A stretch of DNA of 64,000 nucleotides, from the NCBI GenBank assembly GCA_007570785.1, contig ML664199.1, positions 20,875,444 to 20,939,443 of the forward strand, in the 5' to 3' direction. The DNA is from Antilocapra americana (lineage: Eukaryota; Chordata; Mammalia; Artiodactyla; Antilocapridae). The translations under genes were made by a program, and so were the position numbers. The notes below the pieces were generated by a model. The model was given only the letters and a program-made list of their open reading frames with translations. It was not told the origin of the DNA and searched no databases. Position 1 is the stretch's first letter. Every line of letters starts with the position of its first letter. This document shows positions 12,268-23,589 of the stretch, one piece after another.

Positions 12268-12691
12268 TAGGATGTGAGAGTTGGACAGTGAAAAAGGTTG
12301 AGCATCGAAGAATTGATGCTTTTGAACTGTGGTGTTGGCGAAGACTCTTGAGAGTCCCTTAGACTGCAAGGAGATCCAACCAGTCCATCCTAAAGGAGAT
12401 CAGTCCTGGGTGTTTATTGGAAGGACTGATGTTGAAGCTGAAACTCCAGTACTTTGGCCACCTGATGCAAAGAGTTGACTCATTGGGAAAGACCCTGATG
12501 CTGGGAAGGATTGGGGGCAGGAGGAGAAGGGGACAACAGAGGATGAGATAGCTGGATGGCATCACCGACTCAATGGACATGAGTTTGGGTATACTCCGGG
12601 AGTTGGTGATGGACAGGGAGGCCTGGCTTGCTGCGATTCATGAGGTCGCAAAGAGTCAGACACGACTCAGTGACTGAACTGAACTGAACTG
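12268..12691 (+). mobile_element. BovB LINE 3' end, sense, about 425 bp
   Basis: GATGTGAGAGTTGGACAG, TTGATGCTTTTGAACTGTGG, GGAGATCAGTCCTGGGTG, TTTGGCCACCTGATG and GGATGAGATAGCTGGATGG lead to the TGACTGAACTGAACTGAACTG terminus. Codes only the C-terminal end of the LINE ORF and is broken by stops. Confidence 0.94.
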
Positions 12692-12970
12692 AGTCACTGT
12701 TCTAATTCTCACTTACTTTACTCTATTAATGGGGATGATAAAGATGAGTACCTCTTAATCTGTGAGGATTAAATAAGATAACATATGTACCCTGACACTT
12801 AGCTTAACAAATATTATTTCCTTTCCCTTGGAATGACAGTCCACCTGTGGCTGGGCCACTAACCAACTATGTCAAATGATGCCAATTTGGGGGGTCTTGG
12901 TCTTCTTTAAAGTGAAGGGATCTGACTAAATTGTCTCTACGATTCCCTTTCATCCAAATAACTTTATGCT
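12692..12970 (+). mobile_element. MIR-class SINE remnants (two pieces)
   Basis: 12692-12815 has the MIR 3' pattern: ATGGGGATGATAAAGATGAG, GTGAGGATTAAATAAGATAA and ACATATGTACC. 12845-12970 has GGCTGGGCCACTAACC, AAAGTGAAGGGATCTGACTA and ATTGTCTCTACGATTCCC, as in a second MIR-type copy. Both read in the plus direction. Confidence 0.5.
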
Positions 12971-14457
12971 GTTAAAAACAAAAACAAACACTGGCCTGCT
13001 GAATCAAGTCCTGTTTAGATTCCAGGATTTTTGAGGCCTGGGCTCCAGGTAAGGACAGAGTTCAGGCATTAAGTAGTTGAGTCACTGGTGCTAAATTGTG
13101 ATGAGCCTCTGTGAGTTGTTGCTGGGACCCTGAATATTTTATAGTCTCAGAAATTCTAAGGTGATGTGCTTTACAGCAACCCTGTAGGAAAACAAGATTT
13201 TTTTTTCTATGTAAGCCCTGGATTGAAGCTGTGTGGAGGGCAGAACCTGACCATGTGACCCTTGGCTTCGAAGAGATGTCTGAGTATCAGTTCAGCTCCA
13301 AGAGGCTCTCCTTATTGATGTACCTAGAGTATAGAGGGTTTGCTAGGGGAGCCTGAAACCTGGCTGGGTACCTATTATCATGTATACTAACCGTGAGGGA
13401 CCTGTTGGTTTCTGTTCCTTTAAATTCTACTCTGGGCTTTTTGTTACTTAGTATTGTGCATTTCTTTGCTATCCTAAATAGTCTTTGATCAAAATGAGAT
13501 AAGCATACACTTGACTGTATTACAGCATCCGAACATTTCTGTGCATAACCAGTCTTTATTCTGACTGGAGCATGTCATATTTGTGAATTCAAATTAGTTA
13601 AAATAATAAATAAAAAGAAAAACTTTTTTAGAGCAGACCAACAATCTTCAGTTGAAAATAGCAATTGCCTAATTTAAAATGCTATAGAAAAACTCAACTC
13701 TTTTCTCCTTGATATTGTACAGTGTTAGAGGTTTTCCCCAAACACAACAAAGCTTCCAAATGTACTGATTGTGTATCCAGTCAATGCTATATCCTTGGAC
13801 CAGCTGCATTTCCCTCCATGACTTCAAGTCTATCTTCAGGACTTTTAAACAAAGTAAAAAGCACACACTTTCTTTACATTTCCTTCCATAAAATGCTGCA
13901 CAAATCTGACTACATTTACTCAGGGGAAAAAGAAAGAGACATCTCCATGCTCTAGGAACCATTGACAGAACATATTGCAATCTTTTCATTAAGTTCACAC
14001 AAAATGAGGATTTAACGCATGGGCAAAACAGCCCTCCCTAGAGGCTCCATTGCCCGTAATCCCACCTTGAAGATAGCTTCATATTAATTGCTGCAGCCAA
14101 GTGGACACGGAGTTTTACTGCTTGGCACTCCCACTTCACAGATAACTAACTGCAACTGTGAAAACCTTTGTTTTTCATTTTCTAACACATTCTTGTTCAA
14201 GCAAATATTTCATATGTTTGTTTAAACCCAGAAGATCCATATGGATCAAGCTAGACATTTATTTTCTTGTATTCCTTTTCCTGTATTTTGATCATAAATG
14301 TATGACTTTTAGAATATCTGAAAGGGCATATAGTTGCAAGTATACACACACACAGTCTGCTGTAAAATTTAACATGGAAAAATTCATATATCGGAAATTG
14401 ACAGATTGGAAATCGACCATCCACATTAGCAAAAACCAGCTGAAGCTACCTTGAAAT
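12971..14457. other. Non-repetitive stretch
   Basis: No recognised repeat. Overlapping open frames at 13669-13998 (minus, 109 codons) and 13722-13955 (plus, 77 codons) have no recognisable domain and look like chance frames. Confidence 0.45.
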
Positions 14458-14469
14458 AACCATAACCAT

Positions 14470-14604
14470 GTGTGTGCTTGTGTGCTAAGTCGCTTCAGTT
14501 GTGTCTGACTCTTTGTGACCCTATGGACTGTAGCCTGGCAGGCTCCTCTGTCCATGGGATTCTCCAGGGCAGAATACTGGAGTGGGTTGCCATACCCTTC
14601 TCCA
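14470..14604 (-). mobile_element. Bov-A SINE unit without tRNA head, with target-site duplication
   Basis: CTAAGTCGCTTCAGTTGTG to GAGTGGGTTGCC to CTTCTCC. The tRNA-like head is missing. The 12-base AACCATAACCAT occurs at both ends (14458-14469 and 14605-14616), which shows that this short form inserted as a unit rather than being trimmed later. Confidence 0.93.
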
Positions 14605-14616
14605 AACCATAACCAT

Positions 14617-15752
14617 ATCCCTAGTTAATTTAAAATATGATTCAATGTATAAGTATGTTATTTTCATGTCACCTCTGGGATGCATTTATTGTTTAATGTA
14701 CGGTGCACCTGGATGAAATGAACGTTTATAAATTCTGGCTTACTTTTCCCATTTCTGTACCTCAGGTTGTTAGCTGTTGAAGTGTTTATCTAAAATCATG
14801 TAGTTCCGCCTTTTCACAAACCCCAAGCAAGCAAGTTCCTCAAAAACCCATTAGGACATCTATTGTACCCATTTCCTTAAAGAAAACAGACTTGCGTATA
14901 CAGTAAGTCCCTCACTACTCCCAATTCTACCTTACTAGGAAGAAGAGTCCAGCTGTTTCAGAGGACTTGACACAGTTTGCTACTTTGGCATGGTGAAAGA
15001 TCCTGGCACATAAACAGCCACTAGGAGTAACATGCCAGTTTTGAATTGTTCACTGTTTTTATTATAGGTTCTAGGTTTCAGGTGAACGGGAGCCTCCTAT
15101 TGCTTTTATAGCATGATATTAAATTGCAGCCTCTGGCAGGCAGCACCTGCCCCCTTCCTGGCATGCTCTCTAGTCGGTCGTTGGCCATGTGATACTCTAA
15201 TGTAATGTATATTTTGTGTTTTGCTCTACATGGGGATTTAAACATTGGGGAACACGATCTTTCCCTGAAGGTATGCAACCCGTGGGGGCAGGTCTTGATT
15301 AAGCTCCACACAACTAAAATTTAGTATGAATGGAAGGTCCTGTCTTCCACAGGGTGTTTTGAGTGGTGAATGAAACGAAATAAGCATCTTAGCCAAATGT
15401 ATATACTATCTCATTTCCTTTGCATGGAAAGTCCCTGAAAGTTCTTTTGCTCTAGCAATCCATTATATTGGCAAAACAGTGTGATGAATTTAATACTGTC
15501 TATAGAGAATTAATCATATATATGTGCACTGATCTCTTGTCTGTATTCTATAAGGAGATCAGTGTAGTCTCCCCTAAATTTGAAATTAGGAATATTTGAA
15601 ATAATTAATAGTCACTGGTTATACTATCCACCTGTATGATTTTTACATGAATTTTTAATCAGATTTTAAAAAAACTGGAGTAAACAAGGAAGCATTTTAA
15701 AATTTGTTTCTGAATTTCAGTTCATAAAAAATATACTGAAGTACTGATACTG
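14617..15752. other. Non-repetitive stretch
   Basis: No gene or clear repeat. The minus-strand frame 15078-15311 (77 codons) has no known domain. Confidence 0.4.
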
Positions 15753-15924
15753 AGTGAGTTAAAGTTGCTCAGTCATGTCAGACTCTTTGCGACCTGAATT
15801 CTCCAGGCCAGAATACTGGAGTGGGTAGCCTATCCCTTCTCCAGGGGATCTTCCTGATCCAGGAATTGAACTGGAGATTGCATTGCAGGCGGATTCTTTA
15901 CCAACTGAGCTATGTGGGAAGGCT
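15753..15924 (-). mobile_element. Bov-tA SINE with internal deletion, antisense
   Basis: GTTGCTCAGTCATGTCAGAC then GCGACC joins directly to GAATTCTCCAGGCC, so about 40 bases of the Bov-A body are missing. The tRNA head follows (GCAGGCGGATTCTTTACC, AACTGAGCTATGTGGGAAGG). A Bov-A2 has landed in its outer end. Confidence 0.9.
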
Positions 15925-16193
15925 GCTGCTGCTAAGGCGCTTCAGTCGTGTCCGACTCTGTGCGACCCCAGAGACAGCAGCCCACCAGGCTTCCCCATCC
16001 CTGGGATTCCCCAGGCAAGAACACTGGAGTAGGTTGCCATTTCCTTCTCCAATGCATGAAAGTGAAAAGTGAAAGTGAAGTCGCTCAGTCATGTCCGACT
16101 CTTTGCAACCTCATGGACTGCAGCCTACCAGGCTCCTCCATCTATGGGATTTTCCAGGCAAGAGTACTAGAGTGGGGTGCCATTGCCTTCTCC
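15925..16193 (-). mobile_element. Bov-A2 SINE (dimeric), nested in Bov-tA
   Basis: Starts GCTGCTGCTAAGGCGC. It carries two Bov-A units joined by GCATGAAAGTGAAAAGTG, each ending in a TTCTCC boundary. The 10-base TGGGAAGGCT is duplicated exactly at 15915-15924 and 16194-16203. Low visible divergence suggests it is among the youngest insertions here. Confidence 0.95.
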
Positions 16194-16203
16194 TGGGAAG
16201 GCT

Positions 16204-17340
16204 AGCAAGGTTTAAGTTTTTATTAAAAGAAAAGGCAATTCCTTAGTTTCACATTCTTAGTTTTTGTACCAGCAGTGTCTGAAGTTCATTTATATGGCAT
16301 TTTGCTTAAAGATCTGTCCTCCAAGAATTGCTTAGCTGAGCTTACGACTTATTACTCCGTCAAAAATGGCAATTAAATTTATTAACATACAACTGTGGAA
16401 CTATGGGTGATCTTCTTGAAATGTGACATACTTAACATTTTTTCTCATTTACTTATTAAATTATAAAATCATAACTTCATAGGATTAGAAGAGATCTTAG
16501 AGTTTTCCAGCCTAACCACCATCTGATACTTAAATTACTTCTATAACATTCTTGCCAAGCTATTTGCATAGGTATACCTCAATTGTACCGAATCACCCCA
16601 AGACTTCTCTCCCATACACTGCACAAGGACTCCTCGACCCCTCAACTTCAGAGTACTTACTGCTCAACACACTGAAGAGACAAGTTTTAAACACCTGAGG
16701 TACCCTTGGCACTGACTCCCTCCAAGTTTATGGAAAGTAAGACTTGCGTACCCAAATCAATAGTTGAAATTTGAAATGGCCTAGGAGGTGGTGGTGTGCT
16801 GAAATAGACTACGACCACCAGCTCTGGTTTGGCTGTTAAGGGTAAGTTAAGTGACCCTTAACTGTAAGGCTGAGTTAAGTGACATCCCTTTGGTATCTTG
16901 AAATCAGTCTTGATGGGAGTATTTACACCACAGAAATTGGCAAGTGGTTTAAATTGTCATCCTAAAATGTTCATAATTGAATATGAAGGAAGACAACAGG
17001 TGAAATGCATTCCGGACCCTATCTGAAAGAAGCGAAATAGGCTCAGAGATTTTGGCTTCTTAAAAGAATTATGGTAGTGTAGATAACTGGAAAAAATGAA
17101 GTACAGAATCTTTAACTAGATAATATTATAACCTTGAACTATCAAAACAGTTTGTTCTTTTGAAATCAGTTCATTAACTTTTGGGGGAAAACTTGAAAAT
17201 TTACTTATGTGACTTGCAGAAAACCACTATTTTTTGCAAATATTCTATATGATGGAATCACTGAATAGTTTTAGACAACTGATTCATGAATTGCAAGTCT
17301 CTGAGTTGACTTGCAAAAGCATTATACAAAGTAACGATAA
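16204..17340. other. Mostly non-repetitive stretch
   Basis: A weak MIR/L3-like start may lie at 16478-16530 (TAGGATTAGAAGAGATCTTAG). A perfect 9-base inverted repeat (GTTAAGGGT / ACCCTTAAC) lies at 16835-16843 and 16854-16862. No gene seen. Confidence 0.35.
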
Positions 17341-17342
17341 CC

Positions 17343-17655
17343 GTTTTTTAAAGATCTGTGATTACATATGGATGTGATAATCTGTAGCAGCACTATCAGA
17401 TAAATAATACATATTTTAAAAATTTCTGTAATTATATGTTTACCCGATAGGCCAGAACAACTCTGTCCCAAAGAGCTGTTACAGACTGAGTAAATAATAC
17501 ATGTTTTAAAGTCCATAATTACATATGTAAACGATAGACTATCGAGTAAATAATGCACATTTTAAAAAGTCCATAATTACATATTTACATGATAGTCTGT
17601 AAATTCTGTAATTACTTATTTACACAATAGACCATAACAGCTGTTACAGTCTATT
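17343..17655. repeat. Degenerate tandem repeat array, unit up to about 90 bp
   Basis: The core TAAATAATAC starts at 17401 and 17491 and, as TAAATAATGC, at 17547. Each is followed by an A/T block with TTTTAAA, then CTGTAATTA or CCATAATTACATAT, then a GATAG block. The copy at 17401-17490 carries an extra segment ending AGAGCTGTTACAGACTG, which reappears as AACAGCTGTTACAGTCT at 17635-17651. Partial copies flank at 17343-17400 and 17605-17655. Four to five units of unequal length. I do not know this sequence as a named family. Confidence 0.75.
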
Positions 17656-17660
17656 ATGTT

Positions 17661-19530
17661 AACTCTCATAGAATTATATTATGGATTTTTAAAAAACCAT
17701 AAAGAACCTAAGGAATGGAATGATATGAATTAAATAAAATACGAACTTCATATTTACTATAGCTCTCTCAAAAGAGGACTATTTCAGGTTTAAACTATCT
17801 CAAGGTAAAACTCATGACTGATACTTTATTGATAACAACTGACCTAAAATTTGTTTGCAAAAGTATAAATTAAGGAATCATAAGCAAGGAATAACTGGGT
17901 GGTGTGATACTAAGCTAAGTTTTTTACCATCTCCATGGATAAAACTTATTTTTGGTAGTATAAATAAAACATTGTTTCAAACTTTTCTATTACTTAGGGT
18001 TCTCATAAAATTACAGTGAAGCATAATTATTAGAATTGTATTTTGTTCATTTTTTAAGTGCAGTAGAATTTCCTATGGCTTGTACATATTAATAACATTT
18101 GAGTGTGTGTACATAGGTTGTAATAATGATAACACAGGCATTTGTGTGCTTTTCATGAGGATTACAATTGCTTTCTTATCTTTTAAGGGTCCTCCTGCAT
18201 TAAAAACTCCTATAGTACATTTTATGTTTCATGCTCTGAGTTTATTCTAAAGGTAAATATAAGATCAATGCAACTGAATGAGACTTCTGTCCATAATTAC
18301 TGCTAAATAGAAAGAAGAAATCATGCAAGTGAAAATTTGTTATTTAATGATGTTAGGCCAATTATTCCTAGTAACAAAACATAGTATGGAAGAAACCTTT
18401 GATCCTATTTGTTAGGTATTAATTCTGTAAGATACTTAACAGTTTGAAGTTGGTGAGTGCTTCTCAGAGGAGTGTTGTACAAAAATAAATCTTCCCATTT
18501 TATAAAATTTATTTCACTTCATATTTGAGCTACAAACCCCTGGCATTTCTCAACATCATGAACAAGGTATTTAAATCATTTCTTTGAATGCAACTCTTGG
18601 TAAGAAATCTTTTATGCGGATCTAGTACATACATATGTACACAACTTTCACAAAACCACATATGCCCTTTTAAAATGTAATGCATTCTGATATATTCTGA
18701 TATAATCTGCTCCATATATTCTATTTTGTCTTGTAAAAATGCCAGTTGTGACTTACCACGTTGATTTCATGATCCACAAAGAGGTCATGACCTGCAATTT
18801 GAAAAGCATTGATTTAGATGCTTTTTAAAAAATTATTGGGCATATAGGGCTTCTACATTTTGTAATAGGTTAATAAAAATCTGTCAGTTTGGAATGGAAG
18901 CATCCTGTTGGTGGATCCTACTTGTGTGGTCTACCATTATTTATGAATGTAGAAAGATAAAAATATAAATTTTTCTCATTTATGTCTCTGGTATTAAAGA
19001 TTTTGAAATAGACTGTCTTGAGGTGCATTATTCAAGAGTTTTTTTTTTTATTATTGAAACTGTATAAATTATTTAATGGGAGCTGTGCACAGTGATACCT
19101 CAGATTTCTAACTCAGAATGGCCTGCTTGCAGAGGGATTCATTTCATGGGCATTGTCGATGTTCTCAGTGCAGATTTGGAAGTAAAAGAAAAGCCGGGGG
19201 GTGGGGGGTGCTGGTGGCGAGGATGGGCTGAATACTAACACAAAAATGACAAATGATCAGAGATTTTTCATCTTCTTATTATGGTAAAGAAGTCCTTGAA
19301 AAGTGAAATTTCACGGTGTATTGAGTGAATTTTAATGAGCGAGTTAGTTAGAGATTAGGATCCCCGATGAAAAAGTCACCATTATTAATCTGTAAGGAAA
19401 GTCAAATATTTAGAAATTTGTTTTACTCTGCTGTCCATTGTACATCAATGTTCCCTAAAATATTGTATTCTAAGATTTTTTGTGGGACATAGAAGAATTT
19501 TCAAGAAGGAGCCATGCTTCCAATAGCATA
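17661..19530. other. AT-rich non-repetitive stretch
   Basis: No gene. A short DNA-transposon-like tail (AAAGAGGTCATGACCTGCAA, 18778-18812) and a G-rich tract at 19193-19210 are the only landmarks. Confidence 0.4.
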
Positions 19531-19738
19531 GTTTGTTGTTGTTTAGTCACCAAGGTGTGTCTGACTCTTCTACGACCCCATGGACTGTGGTCCTCCAGTT
19601 TCCTCTGTCTGTGGGACTTCCCAGGCTAGAATACTAGAGTGGGTTGCCATTTTCTTCTCAAGGGGATCTTCCTGACCCAGGGATTGAACTCCTGCAGGGC
19701 AGGTGGTTTCTTTACAGCTGAGCCATTAGGGAAGCCCC
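19531..19738 (-). mobile_element. Bov-tA SINE, full length, antisense
   Basis: GTTTGTTGTTGTTTAGTCAC is the reversed CAA-rich tail, followed by GACTCTTCTACGACC and GGGATCTTCCTGACCC, ending in the tRNA head GAGCCATTAGGGAAGCCC. It sits 75 bases from a sense-oriented Bov-A unit. Confidence 0.93.
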
Positions 19739-19812
19739 AGTTGCATAATAAAAGGTCCAAAATTGGTAAATACTCATCAGATTCAAATATCTAAAATCTG
19801 ATCCTGTCTACT

Positions 19813-19939
19813 TGGAGAAGGAAATGACAGCCCACTCCAGTACTCTTGCCTGGAAAGTTCCATGGACAGAGGATCCTGGTGGGTTACAGTCCATGGGGTC
19901 ACAAAGGGTCGACATGACTGAGCAACTAAGCACAAGTGT
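19813..19939 (+). mobile_element. Bov-A SINE unit without tRNA head, with target-site duplication
   Basis: Starts TGGAGAAGGAAATGACAGCC and ends GACATGACTGAGCAACTAAG. GATCCTGTCTACT (19800-19812) and GATACTGTCTACT (19940-19952) form a 13-base duplication with one mismatch. As at 14470, the tRNA-less form itself was inserted. Confidence 0.92.
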
Positions 19940-20199
19940 GATACTGTCTACTAGTCTCTATCTTATCAATACTTTGCATCAGGAGACCAGAGAAAAGGAA
20001 CGAAATTTGTGTAAGTATTCTTTAGTGATCTCTGTACTGTTTGTGACTTTGGATAACCTCAGTGGGTAGACTGTCTTCAGACCACAGATTTACATTTATA
20101 AATTCAGTCATAACCTCAAATATGTATCATGCCAGAGATTTTATTTTGATTTTTAAAAAGAATTCTCTCTGCTATTTGTTTTTACATCTGCATTCCTAA

Positions 20200-20560
20200 C
20201 CTTAGAGCACAAGCCGCCATCCAACCACTCTCTCACCTGAAGAGCCAGCAGTTGTCCTAAGCCCCTCACTTTCCTTCATTCTCTCTGTTCCATCAAGACC
20301 ACAATGGCCTATTTGCTAAATATGTTTTGAACTTGCTGCTTCTTTCCATGCCCACCACTGTTTTCTATAGTCAGTCCCTCATTATTTTATAACTTTTTCC
20401 CTTTAAGCCTATGAAATGATCCTCCTACTTACTTCTATCACTCCATCTTTAGCACTGTTATTGGGGCATGGTTCTAAAAATCAGCTCAAGATTATGTCTG
20501 CCCTCTACCAAAAATTCCCTTTCCTTTTGCTTTCTCTGCCATCACGCTAAGGGTTCCCTA
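20200..20560 (+). mobile_element. L2-like fragment
   Basis: CTCTCTGTTCCATCAAGACC, CATGGTTCTAAAAATCAGCTC and TCTGCCCTCTACC have the order of a mammalian LINE2-type 3' half. Divergence is high. Confidence 0.35.
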
Positions 20561-21739
20561 GCTCCCTTATTTATTTGTGAAATGATTAAATGGATGAACC
20601 ACTGTCTCAAAACATTAATCTATAATTCAGGCTGATATCTTTCAACTAGATTTATCATAAGTTGAACTTAGTTTTCTCCATGGTTACTAAAAAAAGTGGA
20701 AATAGGGGACATATCTTAGATAGAGATGAAGTCCTCCAGATTTCTGACTCAATTAGGAATTGTAGCAGCCTAGAACACACACTCTGACATCATATTTTTA
20801 AAGAGAGAGAGAGAGAGAAATCCATTCCCTTCCTGATTTTTCATATGTACATGTAGCAAATTACTTCCACAATATGTAGCATCTTTTCAACTCTGTACCA
20901 AAATTAGATGTTGCGTTTTGAAAACCTGGACTACTTTATTGAAAAAGAGAAATTCTTTGGCTTCGATCCTGAAACTATGAATGGACATCATTGTGCACCC
21001 TTTTTTCTGTAGAAATTTCCCACTTTCTACATTGAAGTTTCAGAAATTTGATTTAATGCCAAATGATTGCATTAGTTGGCCATTGTAATGGCAAATATGT
21101 ATGTATTGGAGAAGTTATTTATTTTATATGCAATTTGTTGTTTTCTTTTTTATTGTTATGTATAATGGGATTTGAAGACAGAGATAAATGTCTTCTCTGC
21201 AGTATTAACTACACTAAGGGTTAGTATTATGGAATGTCATTTGACTGGCTCTTATGATAATAAATATTTCCATGATAAAATCTATTGTGAACCTATATTC
21301 TCTGGAAATTTCTCTCTCCATTGGCTACTATTTTACCTTGAGAAAGCAGAGAAAATGCAGAAGTGGTAGATTTCTTCTAGAAACTTGTAAGCAATTAAGG
21401 GAAACTCGTGTGTATGAACACATCTTTCCTTTTATATTATTTGCAGTTATACAGTGTGTAAATTTTTTTCTGCTCTTAATTCAAAATTGATGCTGTTGGT
21501 GGTGCTATTATCCATTCATAAATATGTCTTAAAATTCAGGGTGTTTGCCACAGAGATAAATAAGTTAGTCTTTGTCTAGTGACCGTTCATTCATTCAGCC
21601 ATATGACTGAGCTCTCCTTGTTGGACATGTAAGCATGAACCCAAATCTTGGTTTCAGGGAGTGTCTAGCCTGGAAGTGATAATGAGACGTGTACATATAT
21701 ATGGCACAGTTTAAAAATGCAATGTTAGAAGCTCTAGCC
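20561..21739. other. AT-rich non-repetitive stretch with a GA microsatellite
   Basis: An (AG)8 run lies at 20802-20818. 21540-21680 may be a faint antisense L2 tail. No gene. Confidence 0.4.
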
Positions 21740-22475
21740 ACTTCTCCAACCAGCTCCACTGTTCTCATTGAGTCTAAGTTAATATCATCTCTTGTTAGCC
21801 AGGGTCTGCTAATGGTTTTCCTATTCTTATTTCTTCCCCAACCCCAGTGCATCCCAATATTCTCAACATAGCAGCCAGAGGGTCCTTTTGAACTGAATGT
21901 TAGGTCATGTCACTCCTCAGCTCAAAACTCTATAATAGCCTCCATTTTACTGCCGTAATCTGTCCTTCACCCCCACCCCATGAGCCTCTGACCCCATCTC
22001 CTACTGTTCTTTCCCTCCCCCACAGCCCTCAAGCCACTCTGGTTTCTTTGCTAGTCTTCAAAAATGCCCCCTATGTTTCTTCTGGCTCTTTTCATTGGCT
22101 TCTCCTGCTGCATGGAAAGCTCTTACCCACAGATCCACATTGCTAACTCCCTCCCCTCCTTCAAACCTTAAGGTCTTTGTTAAGATTTCACTTTCTTAGT
22201 AAGTCCTACTTTAATCACTGTATTAAAAATTGGGACCCCTCCCCTGCACTTTGTTCCTCTGCTTTACATTTTATCTTACTGCAGAATCGATCACCTTCCA
22301 ACCCTAGGTGATGATTTGTTTACAGTGTCTATTATTTGTTGTCTGCTCCTCATTAGAATCTCAGCTCCATAAGGCAGGGATCTTTGTTCTGTTTGCTGAT
22401 ACAGCTGAAGCACCTAGAGGATTGCCAGCCCATAATAAGCACAAAATGAATATTAGCCAGATGAATGAAAAACAT
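21740..22475 (+). mobile_element. LINE2 (L2) 3' region
   Basis: TCTCAACATAGCAGCCAGAG, GGTCATGTCACTCCTCAGCTC, CTGCTGCATGGAAAGCTC, CATTAGAATCTCAGCTCC and ATAAGGCAGGGATCTTTG follow the LINE2 order up to the GCCCATAATAAGCAC tail. An ancient 5'-truncated copy with no open frame of meaning. Confidence 0.75.
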
Positions 22476-23589
22476 GAGATTTACAGTTAAAATATTATTA
22501 AACTTAACAGGTGAGAGAAATTTATTCCAAGAGGAGGGGTTTGCGGAGGTCTCACTGGAGGTTTATCTCAATAGTTGGATCTTGATATAGGAGTAAAATT
22601 TGGATACATGCAGATACATTAAAGTGAAACTGTTTTGCTCATGGTTTCAAGGAGTTTTTCTTTTAACATTGTCTTGTAATTCTTATTCATAATACTCTTG
22701 TTAAAGTCAATAAGAGGTATACTGAAAAAAGGGTCAAGTTCAAAAAGAAATAGGAAAACAGCTATAACATCTTTTAAATCTGAGAGTACACTTTTCACCT
22801 GTCTGTGTAATAGTTCATTTTGTTTTGTAGTAAAAGAAGGAAAGGAAAAATAAAAGAATAACCACAGCCATCACATTAAGTCTTATCACTTTCCTTCTAC
22901 TCTTTCAAAATGATCTCAGAGACCTGATGTCCACAAAAGCTACTTCTGTTTAGCTAAACACTCATTAATTCCAACATAGGCTTTAAAAATTGTCATTTGA
23001 ATGCTTTGCAGTTCTTTAACTTTTCTTAGGCAAACAGAAAAAAATCACTACATAAATATTAACATCAGATAATTAGCTGATTAATGTAATGCTAATGACA
23101 ACATGGGTTATACAAGAATCTTGAAGTGCCTGCATAGTCTCTGCCTTCTTTTATTTCTTACTAAAACTGCTCAAAGTGAAGCTTGAACTGCAATACCAAA
23201 CACTGAACTAAGAAATTCAGTTCAATTGAAATGACTGGAGGCCATACTGAAAATTAAGCGGCAAAGAGCTGAGGAACAACATGGAACACAGTTCCTGCCA
23301 ATGTTTTGCTAGTTTGGCAAAGGTCCTGGTTTTCTCTGCACGCGTGCCTCTTACTCTTTCTTGACCATGCTTTTGTCAGGTTTTTATGCTTGTCCCTTTG
23401 CTGAAACTCTCAGTCCTCGTCTTTGCCACCTCAACAGCATTTGCTACCCTTGAACATTTTCTTGGCTAGTGTTCCTGGCTGTTGTTCACATTTCTGGTTT
23501 TCCTCCTACCTCACTGCTGTTCCCGAAGCTTTCTTTACTGAATCTTCCTCCTTGTTCCCACCTCACAATGCTGGTGCGTTCCAAGGTGC
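22476..23589. other. Non-repetitive stretch
   Basis: No gene or clear repeat. The right end may hold more diverged L2 sequence. Confidence 0.35.

Noticed and set aside
13669..13998. 109-codon minus-strand frame overlapping a 77-codon plus-strand frame
   Set aside because: Two opposing frames in the same DNA and no recognisable protein. Probably chance.
19193..19216. Possible G-quadruplex in a G-rich tract
   Set aside because: Only two G-runs of three or more are clearly separated, followed by GG pairs, so it does not meet the usual four-run rule.
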